A stretch of DNA of 50,571 nucleotides from Burkholderiales bacterium (GCA_016200895.1 JACQDX010000144.1:1-50571); one strand, 5' to 3'; shown: positions 33,701 through 42,804, counted from the stretch's first letter. A program made the numbers and translations. The notes: generated by a model from the sequence alone, not told the origin.

Positions 33701-35290
33701 ACTCGGGTCAACGATGAGTATGCGTTCATCCTGCAAATCAGCACTGGCACTGTTCAGCGCAGGTTTTTCTGCACTGCTGGCATGACATTGCATGCTGAAG
33801 TAAAAATTACTACCCTGATCCGGCGAGCTGCTGACACCGATTTCCCCATGCAAGAGTGCCACCAGTTGTTTGCAGATGGCCAGTCCCAGGCCGGTACCAC
33901 CATATTTGCGGGTAGTTGAACGATCCGCCTGGGCGAAAGATTCGAATACATTGGCGACGGCATCTGCCGACATGCCTATGCCGGTATCACTGACTTCAAA
34001 GCGCAACATCATCATGGAAGACGGATCTGCCTGATCACGGTACTGGCTCATCACCACGCGCACCGCTATCTCACCATGTTCGGTGAACTTGACAGCATTG
34101 CCGATCAGGTTGATGAGTATCTGGCGTAAACGCAGTGGGTCACTCTTGACGCGCAAGGGCACGTCATCAGCGATCAGATAAGCCAGTTCCAGGCCTTTTT
34201 GCTGGGCCGGCTTGGATAATAATTCCAGTACTTCGGCCACTAGTTTATTGAGGTCAAATTCGATTTCTTCAACCTCGACCTTGCCTGCTTCCATCTTGGA
34301 AAAATCGAGGATGTCATTGATCAGTTCTATCAAGGCCTGAGAGGAATTCCAGGCCACATCCACACATTCACGCTGGCTTTTGGTGAGGCGCATTTCCTTG
34401 AGCATATCAAGCATGCCAACCACACCATTCAAGGGAGTACGCACTTCATGGCTGACGGTAGCAGCAAATTGCGCCTTCATGACAGCTGCATGCAAAGCCT
34501 CATCGCGTGATTGTTTGAGTTCAGCCTCACGGTCTTCCAGCACTGCCATCATCTGGTTAAAGGCATGCGCCATCTCTATGATGTCTTTTGACCCGTCCGG
34601 CGTGGCGCGCATGCCGGATTCACCCGCCTCTGCCCTGCCCATGAGGGCAGACAATTGATTCAGCGGACGTATCATCTGTCGCGACATCAGGCGTATCACG
34701 GCTAGCAATATCAGGGCGAACGAAAAGCTAATACCAAGATTGCCCAGCAACAGGGACGTCACCAGTTTATCGAGCGTGGTCTTGCCGACCACCACATGCA
34801 CATAGCCCAGCAATTGCGGTTTGCTTTCCTGTACTTCAAAAGGGGAAGCTTCACTTTCACCGGCAAACACCGGAGCGCTGAAACGCCAGTCCTGATCACT
34901 TTCCTGTTCCAGCCTGGCACTCGACAATGGCCCGGCCGGATGTGTTTTCAATGGCGGCAAGACTACACCAGGCTTGCTTTGTGACAGCAAGACCTTGTGA
35001 TCAGCATTGGCGATTTCTACCTGCAGGACATCAGGAAAAGCCAGGGTCGTGGCCACCACTTCCCTGGCGTTGTCTGCGGAGTGATACAGCAGCGCCAGGC
35101 GGCTTTGCCTGGCCAGGTTTTCTGCAACTTGCTGACCTTGTACGACAAAGTAAGCACGCATGCGATGGCTGGCCTGCCATGAATTCATGATGGAAGAAAA
35201 AAGCGCCAGCACCAGAATGGCGGCCGTGATGATAACCGTTAGCTGGAGACTGAAACCTGTGCGGCGAAAGTAGCTACTGAAAAACTTCAT
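30743..35290 (-). CDS. Giant hybrid kinase: HK-REC-REC-Hpt-REC-GGDEF-EAL
   Basis: This 1515-residue inner-membrane protein combines a full phosphorelay with both cyclic di-GMP enzymes. In order: membrane segment 14-34, periplasmic sensor to about 175, second segment 177-200, HAMP to about 255, HisKA with H281 (SHEVRTPLNG), ATPase with N398, DTGIGM (435-440) and GGTGLGL (464-470). A degenerate first receiver has D577 but VDPS where the acidic pair should be. Receiver 2 (D736, K790), Hpt (H880 in AHSIKGSSGNLG) and receiver 3 (D1000, K1052) follow. GGDEF (1159-1163) carries an RxxD inhibitory site (R1150, D1153), and EAL (1286-1288) keeps its DDFGTGYSSL and AEGVET motifs. Both output domains look catalytically competent. 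Confidence 0.93.
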   Translation of the reverse strand: MKFFSSYFRRTGFSLQLTVIITAAILVLALFSSIMNSWQASHRMRAYFVVQGQQVAENLARQSRLALLYHSADNAREVVATTLAFPDVLQVEIANADHKVLLSQSKPGVVLPPLKTHPAGPLSSARLEQESDQDWRFSAPVFAGESEASPFEVQESKPQLLGYVHVVVGKTTLDKLVTSLLLGNLGISFSFALILLAVIRLMSRQMIRPLNQLSALMGRAEAGESGMRATPDGSKDIIEMAHAFNQMMAVLEDREAELKQSRDEALHAAVMKAQFAATVSHEVRTPLNGVVGMLDMLKEMRLTKSQRECVDVAWNSSQALIELINDILDFSKMEAGKVEVEEIEFDLNKLVAEVLELLSKPAQQKGLELAYLIADDVPLRVKSDPLRLRQILINLIGNAVKFTEHGEIAVRVVMSQYRDQADPSSMMMLRFEVSDTGIGMSADAVANVFESFAQADRSTTRKYGGTGLGLAICKQLVALLHGEIGVSSSPDQGSNFYFSMQCHASSAEKPALNSASADLQDERILIVDPSEVVRSFLQQQLSRHGMSCHAVASGVQALALLDQAAKDGTPHSLVIMDVSSMDDNGEELARRLRNDHRYSGIRTLALDRNGCVGEAYSSTAEICLSKPVHIEKLLEALRHLLLTTTGVQTSTPATATATTAVRVPAHMPTRSMEVTRHPSNGGHVEWRVLVVEDNRTNQMVAAGMLSLSACHCEFASNGKEAVDAARRNRYDLILMDCSMPEMDGYEATVRIRSYEDGLGRRTPIVAMTANTQRGDAEKCLAIGMDDYLAKPITLVELRQKLERWLTHGGAAGRALPSDGQLQPLDNSPLDRAVFDKLRDILGPGLQQTVSLFLEDTPVYLEQLNQGLQQGDAEMVRAMAHSIKGSSGNLGATNLFQFAKEVEQLALERHLSEITPLLSSLHQAYEAVASELGNELFLEDHDAVSHSRHVAKVLVVDDDRSTRSTLRHTLQRDGFKVEEAADGSQALLMLKRMRPDVILMDAVMPVMDGFTACSLIQEMPRGRSIPVLMITALEDNSSVERAFAAGACDYIPKPIHFAVLSQRVRRIIEANQAEKRIRHLAFNDVLTGLPNRTQFLDQLGRRLAMAKENVESVAVLFLDLDRFKNVNDTLGHDVGDRLLIAVAQRIRRSVRNADCVARLGGDEFTVVLSELADPAAAASAAQNICRTLAKPFQIDSHDIFVTASIGISVYPSDGMDVGTLVKHADTAMYRAKKTNTDFQFFEAAMEHSISERVRLENDLRRALERNELAVFYQPQARMDTGEIIGTEALVRWFHPTRGMVSPLEFIPMAEETGLIIALGEWVLRTACAQMRNWMDKGMSHLRVAVNLSVSQLLQKDFASTVEQVLFDTGLPAKMLELEITESTLMEHAQDTLAILDRLRSLGVRLTIDDFGTGYSSLSYLKRFPVDIIKIDRSFVRDIPGDADDAAIVTGIIALAHSLRLEVVAEGVETREQLEFLRDQSCDILQGFYLSKPIPAQQLEDEILSQVGSVFLDQTGK

Positions 35291-35473
35291 ACTTGAACCA
35301 AATTACTTGTGGCCACTCACCCTCAAGCTACGCTGGTGAATAGCACGATGTCCCGGAATATTCAAGATCATGCCAGCACCGTTTATCAATGCACGACATG
35401 CTTGGCTCGTTCACTTCTCTTCTCTCTTTTTCATCATGCAGTCTTATACCAATACCCATCTGCTGATCTTTAT

Positions 35474-36652
35474 TCAGGGTTCGGGAAAAATCGAATCAAA
35501 ACTTCTCTGGCTTTGATAATCAATATTCAAACCTATGTGGCTAGCGGTACGCAAATTCACTGCCATCAATACTTCGCGCAACAGCGATACGCCTGATTTG
35601 CGGCCATCACCACTCACGGCAATTTGCGCAGCCAAGGCCAGGCTCTGTCCCAGTTCCAGATTATTCGGATAGAGAGCAAACAAAGCTCCTTTTTTGGCAT
35701 GCAGAAAACTGCTGGAAAAGAAGGGAACGCCACGGTTCCATGACTCACGCAACACCAGCGGCAAGATACTGCCCTCTTCAACAGTCGTAGAGTCTTGCGG
35801 CAACCATAAAGCGTCACGCTTGTCGGCATTGGCAAAGGCCACTTCATACTGGTGGGCCGCACTCGCCAGGTCTCTGGCTTCATAAGTCACCAGTTCCAGC
35901 CCCTGCTGCTTGGCGGCTTCGCGCGCCAGCTTGATCAGCCATTCATTATTTTTGGGGTCGTAGACGACGATGACTTTTTTGACACCTGGCAGCAAGCTTT
36001 TCAGACGGGAAAACAGCAGCGCCGGGTCCGGCATCAGACTGACACCAGTCATACTGCGGCTTTCACTCTCCGGGATATTCAAAACCCCGCCAACCACCAC
36101 AGCAATTTCACGGTCAAGACTACTGGCCAGCTTGACAGCCTGACGGCCAAGGGCAACGACGACCTTGACACCATTGCGTTTCAATTGCGCATTCAAGTCC
36201 CCGGTTTCCAGCTTGGGCCCTATCGGCATACTGATCACCTGCATGCGCGACTTGCTCTCTATACCTTCGATGATCTTGGCAAAAATGCTGCGGTAGGGCT
36301 CACCCATATCTGGATACAGTACGGCCAGGCTGCCACCCGTGATGACATCCTGGCGTCGTCCCTGGCTTGCTGTATCAGCAAATACCAGATGCTCGCCATA
36401 ACGGCGCCCCATGCGCAAATCCTGAGCCAGTGCCGGCGTATGCATCTGTGGCATCTGGTTTTGCAACATCGCCAGGTCTGGCATTAACATGGTCTGCTCT
36501 GCCCTCACCGGAGCGGCACATAAAACCATGATGCCAAAAGCGATATTGAAAAACCACCAGGCGTGCTGAAACAGCCCTGGCTTCGCATCAGTTTTTTTAC
36601 TGGCACTGGAAGCACGGATATCAGAAAAATAAGAGGCGCTGTTTTCCAGCAT
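35474..36652 (-). CDS. Solitary ABC-type periplasmic substrate-binding protein
   Basis: The 392-residue product resembles the ABC_sub_bind family (COG2984, TrpX-like periplasmic binding proteins). Matching stretches are LAVLYPDMGEPYRSIFAKIIEGI, VKVVVALGRQAVKLAS, TGVSLMPDPALLFSRLKSLLPGVKKVIVVYDP and GVPFFSSSFLHAKKGALFALYPNN. The N-terminus has a 30-residue polar stretch before the hydrophobic segment AWWFFNIAFGIMVLCAAPVRA (about 31-51), so export may be as an anchored or long-signal protein; no better Met exists. There is no permease or ATPase gene beside it. It sits between a TonB-dependent receptor and a hybrid kinase, suggesting a sensing role (inference). Confidence 0.82.
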   Translation of the reverse strand: MLENSASYFSDIRASSASKKTDAKPGLFQHAWWFFNIAFGIMVLCAAPVRAEQTMLMPDLAMLQNQMPQMHTPALAQDLRMGRRYGEHLVFADTASQGRRQDVITGGSLAVLYPDMGEPYRSIFAKIIEGIESKSRMQVISMPIGPKLETGDLNAQLKRNGVKVVVALGRQAVKLASSLDREIAVVVGGVLNIPESESRSMTGVSLMPDPALLFSRLKSLLPGVKKVIVVYDPKNNEWLIKLAREAAKQQGLELVTYEARDLASAAHQYEVAFANADKRDALWLPQDSTTVEEGSILPLVLRESWNRGVPFFSSSFLHAKKGALFALYPNNLELGQSLALAAQIAVSGDGRKSGVSLLREVLMAVNLRTASHIGLNIDYQSQRSFDSIFPEP

Positions 36653-36909
36653 TTAAAATTCCATACCTTCTGTGGGTTTTACTAACAGGATTAACTCATC
36701 CTTATAAAGTACATGCAAAGTACTTCTTGTAAATGCAGCTCATGTATTTTGTATTATTTTTTTAAAAACTTATCACTCTGCAGTCATCAGTATTTCAACT
36801 GAACCATCAACATTAACAGATTTACTCACGCACCTATATCGAAATTCTTGAAGCTGTGCAGTCCGTCCGATAAGCGGTCGCCAATCTTTGTAAAATACGT
36901 CTGTTATTT

Positions 36910-39015
36910 TTACAACTTGTAGCCAAATTGCAGAAATATTGAACGCCCTCCCATGGGTATATCATTTGGCATGTTAACAAATGGCGTGCTGTAGGGACTT
37001 GGTTCACGCACGTCGGCATTCAAGAAATTGCGCACTGCCACAGTCCAGTCCCATCCTGCATATTTTTTATTCGTCCCCAGTGTCAAATCCAGGGTGGTGT
37101 AATCCCTGACATTCGGGCGGGTGTCACCGGATTCACGCTGGCGCTCTGCTACATGATTGACTTGTGCATTTACCCGCCATCCTGCGACGGGCTGCCAGTC
37201 TGCCCGCACATAGGCGTGGCGACGCGGCGTCAAGCCCGGATCTTTTTGTGTCATATCGTCAATGGCACGCTGGTAAGCAATATTGCCTGCCAGGCGCAAA
37301 TTCTTGCTCGCATCCCAACTGGCTTCCAATTCAAAGCCCCGGCCGCTCTGGCTGCCACCATTCTCATTCAAGAAATTATTACTGACACGAATGATGTCTG
37401 ACATCTGATAACGAAACAGATTCAAACCCAGCTGCAAACCGGGTTGCGCTTGCCAGCTCAGCGCCAATTCCGTGGTGCGCATTCTTTCAGCCTTCAGGGC
37501 CGGGTTACCGTTGACGACAGGATTGTTGATCACATACAGTTCTTCAAAAGCTGGCGCGCGAAAAGCACTGCCGTACAATAATTTGGCGGTCAGGTTGTAA
37601 TCAACCTCCCATACCAGAGCCAGCCTGGGATTGGTCGTGTTGCCAAAATCGGAATACTGGTCACGCCGCATACCTGCAGTTAAAGTCCAATCCTTGGCAA
37701 ATTGCCATTCGTCTTGCACATATACATACTTCAGCAAGCGGCTATGTGGCCGTATGTACGGGACAGTGTCGGTGACATCTACCAAGTCAGAAAAAGCGCC
37801 GGCATTAATGGGGGAATTATCAGGGTTGAAATTTTTGGTTTCTCGTATTTTGTACAAATCTTCTTTTGATACTCCCATACCCAAGCGCAGATGATGCTTG
37901 GCAAAGCCACTGTAATGCAGGGCAGCATTCAGTCTTCCGTGTCGTTCCCAGCGAAAAGGGCTACCGATAAAACCATCCTTGAAGGCACCGCCAAAAGCAC
38001 CGGGAGGAAAGATGTAAACGCTGGAGTTTTCATTGTAGTAAGTAAAACTGCCATTCAAATCCAGTCCCCAGTCTTTGGCAAAATCCGGGTCCTTGTATTT
38101 CAAATCGCTGGTAAAGCGACGACTGCTGCCCCAGCCGCTTGGGTCCAGTGCCTGGGCTATGCCCGTGCCTGCACCTATGTTTTCCCTGTGCATGAAACCC
38201 AGATGCAAATTCCATTTCTCATAGGCGAGTTCCAGATTGCCATCGGTAGCGGTACGGCTGAAATTTTCTTCACCTGGTGCAAGAGAAGCATGGGTGCCAA
38301 ATAACTGGTCAAACCCGCTTTGCGCATCGCGTTCAACCAGGGCACGCGGCCCGGCGGTGCGGCTATGTTGCAAAGAAGCTGCAACCTCGATGCCACCCCA
38401 TTTGCCGCCATGTAAAACCCAGGCGTCACGGCTGTTGAAGGAACCCAGTCTGATACCAAAACGCGTGCCTTCCTGTTCTTTGGCAGTTTTGGTGACAATA
38501 TTGATCACGCCTGAAAAAGCATCGGCGCCATACAAGGCGGATCCAGGCCCGCGGATAATCTCTATCCTGGCGATATTTTCCAGCGGCATGTCGGCAGAAA
38601 TAAAACCACGGTCACCGCTATAGGCATTGGTCAGCGGTATGCCGTTGATAAGCACCAGTACCTGTGGGTTACTGAGCGCACTGCGCACTCCGCGTATGGT
38701 GTAAATGGCCATATTCAATACAGTAGAACGACCTACATGCAAGCCGGGTACAGTTTCCAGTATGCCGTCCAGACTGGTGGCACCAGTTGTCTCTATATCA
38801 GCGGCGGTAATCACCGTGGCAACTGCTGGCGCGCGGCGCAAGGGCAGAGCTGAACCTGTCGCGACGCTGATGACAGACTTGTCACCGTATTTGTCACCAT
38901 ACACCAGGGCCAGGTCTTCTTCATTGTTAGGCTCATCTGCCCTGGCAAGAGGCAGGGCTATCAGCAGCAAAGCAAAATTCAGGGTCCGTAGCGTATTGAT
39001 AAGGCGTCTCATCAT
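36910..39015 (-). CDS. TonB-dependent outer-membrane receptor
   Basis: This 701-residue receptor has a signal peptide (about residues 1-26, ending LARA), a possible TonB box near VISVATGS, a plug domain with ITAADIETTGATSLDGILETVPGL-type start, then LVLINGIPLTN and the classical RIEIIRGPGSALYGADAFSGVINIVTK. The 22-strand barrel ends with FLQFGYKL. The substrate cannot be deduced; the upstream region shows no cobalamin riboswitch or obvious Fur box. It heads a same-strand series with the solitary binding protein and the hybrid kinase, so it may deliver or sense a ligand for them (inference). No tonB, exbB or exbD is in the window. Confidence 0.92.
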   Translation of the reverse strand: MMRRLINTLRTLNFALLLIALPLARADEPNNEEDLALVYGDKYGDKSVISVATGSALPLRRAPAVATVITAADIETTGATSLDGILETVPGLHVGRSTVLNMAIYTIRGVRSALSNPQVLVLINGIPLTNAYSGDRGFISADMPLENIARIEIIRGPGSALYGADAFSGVINIVTKTAKEQEGTRFGIRLGSFNSRDAWVLHGGKWGGIEVAASLQHSRTAGPRALVERDAQSGFDQLFGTHASLAPGEENFSRTATDGNLELAYEKWNLHLGFMHRENIGAGTGIAQALDPSGWGSSRRFTSDLKYKDPDFAKDWGLDLNGSFTYYNENSSVYIFPPGAFGGAFKDGFIGSPFRWERHGRLNAALHYSGFAKHHLRLGMGVSKEDLYKIRETKNFNPDNSPINAGAFSDLVDVTDTVPYIRPHSRLLKYVYVQDEWQFAKDWTLTAGMRRDQYSDFGNTTNPRLALVWEVDYNLTAKLLYGSAFRAPAFEELYVINNPVVNGNPALKAERMRTTELALSWQAQPGLQLGLNLFRYQMSDIIRVSNNFLNENGGSQSGRGFELEASWDASKNLRLAGNIAYQRAIDDMTQKDPGLTPRRHAYVRADWQPVAGWRVNAQVNHVAERQRESGDTRPNVRDYTTLDLTLGTNKKYAGWDWTVAVRNFLNADVREPSPYSTPFVNMPNDIPMGGRSIFLQFGYKL

Positions 39016-39200
39016 GTCCCCTGGGGTTTATAAGCATAGTAATCCAATCCCTCTGGCAACAAAAGCCAGATGCGTCAGGGCAACACCCCATTTGTCGCTT
39101 TGCTGCGCACAAGTGACAAGATTTAAAATATTTATTGCCTTTAAGGCAATTTAATTAAATGCCATCCACAGGAAAAGCCGACTTATGCACTTACCTCATT

Positions 39201-39206
39201 TATAAT
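39201..39206 (+). promoter_or_regulatory. Possible -10 element of valS
   Basis: A perfect TATAAT lies 31 bases upstream of the valS ATG. The matching -35 region is weak, so the promoter is a tentative call. Confidence 0.4.
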
Positions 39207-39237
39207 CAAAGGTTTAGCAATCACCGCAGATCATATT

Positions 39238-42063
39238 ATGGAATTAGCCAAGTCTTTTGAGCCCGCAGAAATCGAACAATCCTGGCGTGGCGAGTGGGAA
39301 AAACGTGGGTATTTTGCCGCCACCATGGATGAAGGCAAACCCTCATTCTCCATACAACTGCCACCGCCAAATGTGACAGGCACCCTGCACATGGGCCATG
39401 CCTTCAACCAGACCATCATGGATGGCCTGACGCGTTACTACCGCATGCGTGGTCACAATACGGCCTGGGTGCCGGGTACTGACCATGCCGGTATCGCCAC
39501 GCAAATCGTGGTGGAACGCCAGCTGGATGCACAAAAGATTTCGCGTCATGATCTGGGCCGTGAAAAATTCCTGGAAAAAGTCTGGGAATGGAAAGAAAAA
39601 TCTGGCTCTACCATCACCGGCCAGATGCGCCGCATGGGCGCTTCTGCCGACTGGGACCGTGAATATTTCACCATGGATGCCGAGCGCTCCAAGAGCGTAA
39701 CCGATGTCTTCGTCAAACTGGTAGAGCAAGGTCTGATCTATCGCGGCAAACGCCTGGTCAACTGGGACCCGGTACTGGGTACTGCAGTTTCTGACCTGGA
39801 AGTGGTATCTGAAGAAGAAGATGGCTCGATGTGGCATATCCGCTATCCGTTTGCAGATGGCTCCGGCCATCTGACGGTAGCAACCACCCGCCCTGAAACA
39901 CTGCTGGGTGATGTGGCCGTGGCGGTTGACCCAACCGATGAGCGTTATATCCACCTGGTTGGCAAGATGCTCAAGCTGCCGCTGACAGACCGCGAAATCC
40001 CGGTGATTGCCGACAGCTATGTCGACAAGGAATTTGGTACTGGCTGCGTAAAGATCACGCCTGCGCATGACTTGAACGATTACGCAGTTGGACAGCGTCA
40101 TAAACTGGAGATGATTTGCATTTTTACTCTGGATGCCAAGATCAATGAAAACGCCCCAGCCGTGTATCAAGGCATGGACCGTTTCGTCGCCCGCAAGCAA
40201 ATCGTTGCGGACCTGGATGCACAAGGTTTGCTGGAAGCGGTCAAGCCGCACAAACTGATGGTGCCTCGTGGTGACCGCACCAATGTGATCATCGAACCCA
40301 TGCTGACTGATCAGTGGTTCATGGCCATGAGCAAGCCAGCACCGGAAGGCACGCACTTCCCTGGCAAATCCATTGCTGAAGTGGCGCTGGAAAAAGTCGC
40401 TGATGGTGAAATCAAATTCATCCCGGAAAACTGGACAACGACTTATAACCAGTGGCTGAACAATATCCAGGACTGGTGTATTTCTCGCCAATTATGGTGG
40501 GGCCACCAAATCCCGGCCTGGTATGGCGACAATGGTGAAATCTTTGTTGCGCATGATGAAGCCGGTGCTAAAGCCAAAGCGACTGCCGCTGGCTACACTG
40601 GCGCATTGAAGCGCGATGATGATGTGCTTGATACCTGGTTCTCGTCTGCGCTGGTGCCTTTCTCCACCATGGGCTGGCCAGAAGAAACACCGGACATCAA
40701 ACACTTCCTGCCATCCTCGGTACTGGTCACAGGCTTTGACATTATCTTCTTCTGGGTAGCGCGCATGGTCATGATGACTACGCACTTCACTGGCAAGGTG
40801 CCATTCAATACCGTGTATGTACATGGTCTGGTACGTGATTCCAGCGGCCAGAAAATGTCCAAATCCAAGGGCAATACCCTGGACCCTATCGACCTCATCG
40901 ACGGCATCACCGTGGATGAACTGGTCGCCAAGCGTACTGCTGGCCTGATGAATCCAAAACAGGCAGCCAGCATAGAAAAAGCCACGCGCAAGGAATTTGC
41001 CGATGGCATACCAGCCTATGGCACTGACGCTTTGCGTTTCACCATGGCCAGCTATGCGTCACTGGGCCGCAATATCAATTTCGACCTGGGCCGTTGTGAA
41101 GGCTATCGCAACTTCTGCAATAAACTGTGGAATGCAACCCGCTTTGTCTTGATGAATACCGAAGACAAGGATTGCGGTTTTGGTGCCGATGTAGGCGCTG
41201 CTGACCTGGAATACTCGCAAGCTGACAAATGGATCATCTCTACCCTGCAACACGCAGAGGCTGAGGTAGAAAAAGGCTTTGCCGATTACCGTTTCGACAA
41301 TATCGCTTCTGCCATCTACAAATTTGTCTGGGATGAATATTGCGACTGGTATCTGGAAGTGGCCAAGGTCCAGGTACAACAAGGTAATGAAGCGCAGCAA
41401 CGTGCAACCCGCCGCACACTCTTGCGCGTGCTGGAAGTGATCTTGCGTCTGGCTCACCCTATCATTCCTTTCGTCACTGAAGCCCTGTGGCAAACCGTGG
41501 CTCCGCTGGCAGGCAAGACTTTGAATCCGGCTGGCGACAGCATCATGATCCAGCCTTATCCGCAATTCATGGCTGCCAACGTCGACACTGCTGCAGAAGC
41601 CTGGATGCAGGCACTGAAAGGCATGACTGACGCCTGCCGTAACCTGCGTGGTGAAATGCAATTGTCCCCTGCCCTGCGCGTGCCACTGCTGTTGCAGGCT
41701 GCCAATGCAGAAGACAAGGCCCGCCTGCAATCTTTTGCGCCTTATCTGCAAGCGCTGGCGAAACTGTCTGAGGTATCCGTGGTTGATGCCCTGCCTGATT
41801 CACCAGCACCGGTATCCGTCGTTGGAGAATCCAAGCTGATGCTGAAAGTGGAAATTGACGTGGCAGCAGAACGTGCGCGTATCAGCAAGGAAGTCGCCCG
41901 TCTGGAAGGTGAAATTGCCAAGGTAGAGACCAAGCTGAGCAATGAAGGCTTTGTCGCCAAGGCACCGGCACAGGTAATCGCGGTTGAAAAGGAACGCCTG
42001 GCGAATTTCAAAGCCACTTTACAAAAACTGCTTGAGCAATTGGGTAAATTGCCACCAGCGTAA
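39238..42063 (+). CDS. valS: Valyl-tRNA synthetase
   Basis: This 941-residue class Ia enzyme charges tRNA-Val. The HIGH-type motif is HMGH at residues 51-54 within PPPNVTGTLHMGHAFN, and the KMSKS loop is at 539-543 in SGQKMSKSKGN. The editing domain contains TTRPETLLGDVAVAVDP, and the C-terminal coiled coil (about 865-941, rich in Glu and Lys, for example RISKEVARLEGEIAKVETKL) is the arm that grips tRNA. The length fits the proteobacterial enzyme. It has no close operon partner. Confidence 0.97.
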   Translation: MELAKSFEPAEIEQSWRGEWEKRGYFAATMDEGKPSFSIQLPPPNVTGTLHMGHAFNQTIMDGLTRYYRMRGHNTAWVPGTDHAGIATQIVVERQLDAQKISRHDLGREKFLEKVWEWKEKSGSTITGQMRRMGASADWDREYFTMDAERSKSVTDVFVKLVEQGLIYRGKRLVNWDPVLGTAVSDLEVVSEEEDGSMWHIRYPFADGSGHLTVATTRPETLLGDVAVAVDPTDERYIHLVGKMLKLPLTDREIPVIADSYVDKEFGTGCVKITPAHDLNDYAVGQRHKLEMICIFTLDAKINENAPAVYQGMDRFVARKQIVADLDAQGLLEAVKPHKLMVPRGDRTNVIIEPMLTDQWFMAMSKPAPEGTHFPGKSIAEVALEKVADGEIKFIPENWTTTYNQWLNNIQDWCISRQLWWGHQIPAWYGDNGEIFVAHDEAGAKAKATAAGYTGALKRDDDVLDTWFSSALVPFSTMGWPEETPDIKHFLPSSVLVTGFDIIFFWVARMVMMTTHFTGKVPFNTVYVHGLVRDSSGQKMSKSKGNTLDPIDLIDGITVDELVAKRTAGLMNPKQAASIEKATRKEFADGIPAYGTDALRFTMASYASLGRNINFDLGRCEGYRNFCNKLWNATRFVLMNTEDKDCGFGADVGAADLEYSQADKWIISTLQHAEAEVEKGFADYRFDNIASAIYKFVWDEYCDWYLEVAKVQVQQGNEAQQRATRRTLLRVLEVILRLAHPIIPFVTEALWQTVAPLAGKTLNPAGDSIMIQPYPQFMAANVDTAAEAWMQALKGMTDACRNLRGEMQLSPALRVPLLLQAANAEDKARLQSFAPYLQALAKLSEVSVVDALPDSPAPVSVVGESKLMLKVEIDVAAERARISKEVARLEGEIAKVETKLSNEGFVAKAPAQVIAVEKERLANFKATLQKLLEQLGKLPPA

Positions 42064-42116
42064 AGTAGCGTCACTAAGCTGGCAATACCGCGGGTTAAAG
42101 TAGGTACTCTAAAAAT

Positions 42117-42149
42117 ATTGTACGTGGTAAAAATTTTGCCACGTACAAT
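42117..42149. repeat. 33-base near-perfect inverted repeat after valS
   Basis: ATTGTACGTGGTAAAA (42117-42132) and TTTTGCCACGTACAAT (42134-42149) are complementary except for one position that still forms a wobble pair. It lies 53 bases after the valS stop and 58 before the DUF2147 ATG. It may be the valS terminator or an operator for the next gene; the absence of a T-run on the plus strand argues against a simple terminator. Confidence 0.7.
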
Positions 42150-42207
42150 CAATTTACATAAATCAGAGACCGAAGCAGAGACCTAAGTTTTTCTTTTTGG
42201 AGACAGC

Positions 42208-42663
42208 ATGAAAAAAACAGTTCCATTCGTATTATCCGCATTCATCGCACTGGCTGGACTGCCACTGCTGGCACAGGCTGAAGAAAGCCCGGTTGGCCTG
42301 TGGAAGAGCATAGATGACAAATCAGGCAAACCCAAGGCGCTGATACGCATTACCGAAACTGCCGGTGAATTGCAGGGCAAGATAGAGAAACTGTTTTTGG
42401 AAGCTGATGCTCCCGAAAAGAACCCAAAATGCGACAAATGTGAAGGTGCCAACAAAGACCAACCCATCGTCGGCATGACGATTTTGTCCGGCCTGAAAAA
42501 AGACGGTGATGAATACACCGGCGGTAAAATCCTCGACCCAGGTAATGGCAAGCTGTATAGCAGCAAGCTCAGCATCGTAGAAAACAACAAGAAACTGAAT
42601 GTACGTGGCTATATAGGCGCGCCTATGTTTGGCCGCACCCAGACCTGGTTGCGCGAACAGTAA
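42208..42663 (+). CDS. DUF2147 secreted protein
   Basis: This 151-residue protein starts at an ATG behind GGAG with a signal peptide, MKKTVPFVLSAFIALAGLPL, cut near AQA-EE. The mature part fits the DUF2147 domain: PVGLWKSIDDKSGKPKALIR, a CDKCEGANKDQPIVGMTILSG stretch with two Cys, GGKILDPGNGKLYSSKLS and YIGAPMFGRTQTW. The family is a small periplasmic or outer-envelope beta-barrel-like domain of unknown function, also found with signalling genes. A terminator follows, so it is probably monocistronic. Confidence 0.88.
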   Translation: MKKTVPFVLSAFIALAGLPLLAQAEESPVGLWKSIDDKSGKPKALIRITETAGELQGKIEKLFLEADAPEKNPKCDKCEGANKDQPIVGMTILSGLKKDGDEYTGGKILDPGNGKLYSSKLSIVENNKKLNVRGYIGAPMFGRTQTWLREQ

Positions 42664-42686
42664 GCCGTCAACTCAAGATAACATAA

Positions 42687-42719
42687 CGACAACGGGAGCT
42701 CAGGCTCCCGTTGTCGTTT
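42687..42719 (+). terminator. Terminator after the DUF2147 gene
   Basis: A perfect 13-bp stem CGACAACGGGAGC (42687-42699) with its complement (42704-42716) encloses the loop TCAG and is followed by TTT. Confidence 0.85.
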
Positions 42720-42804
42720 GCAATTCATTGCTGGCCAGCGACTTGCCAGAAGCATCAATAAGGCAGATGATGAACCCTTGGTCCCTTTTGATGAAGGCGG
42801 TGTC

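Noticed and set aside
39016..39237. Cobalamin riboswitch upstream of the TonB-dependent receptor
   Set aside because: The conserved B12-box and surrounding helices are not recognisable.
39343..40491. 382-codon open frame antisense to valS
   Set aside because: It mirrors the codon bias of valS, has no family match I can recognise and no ribosome-binding site.
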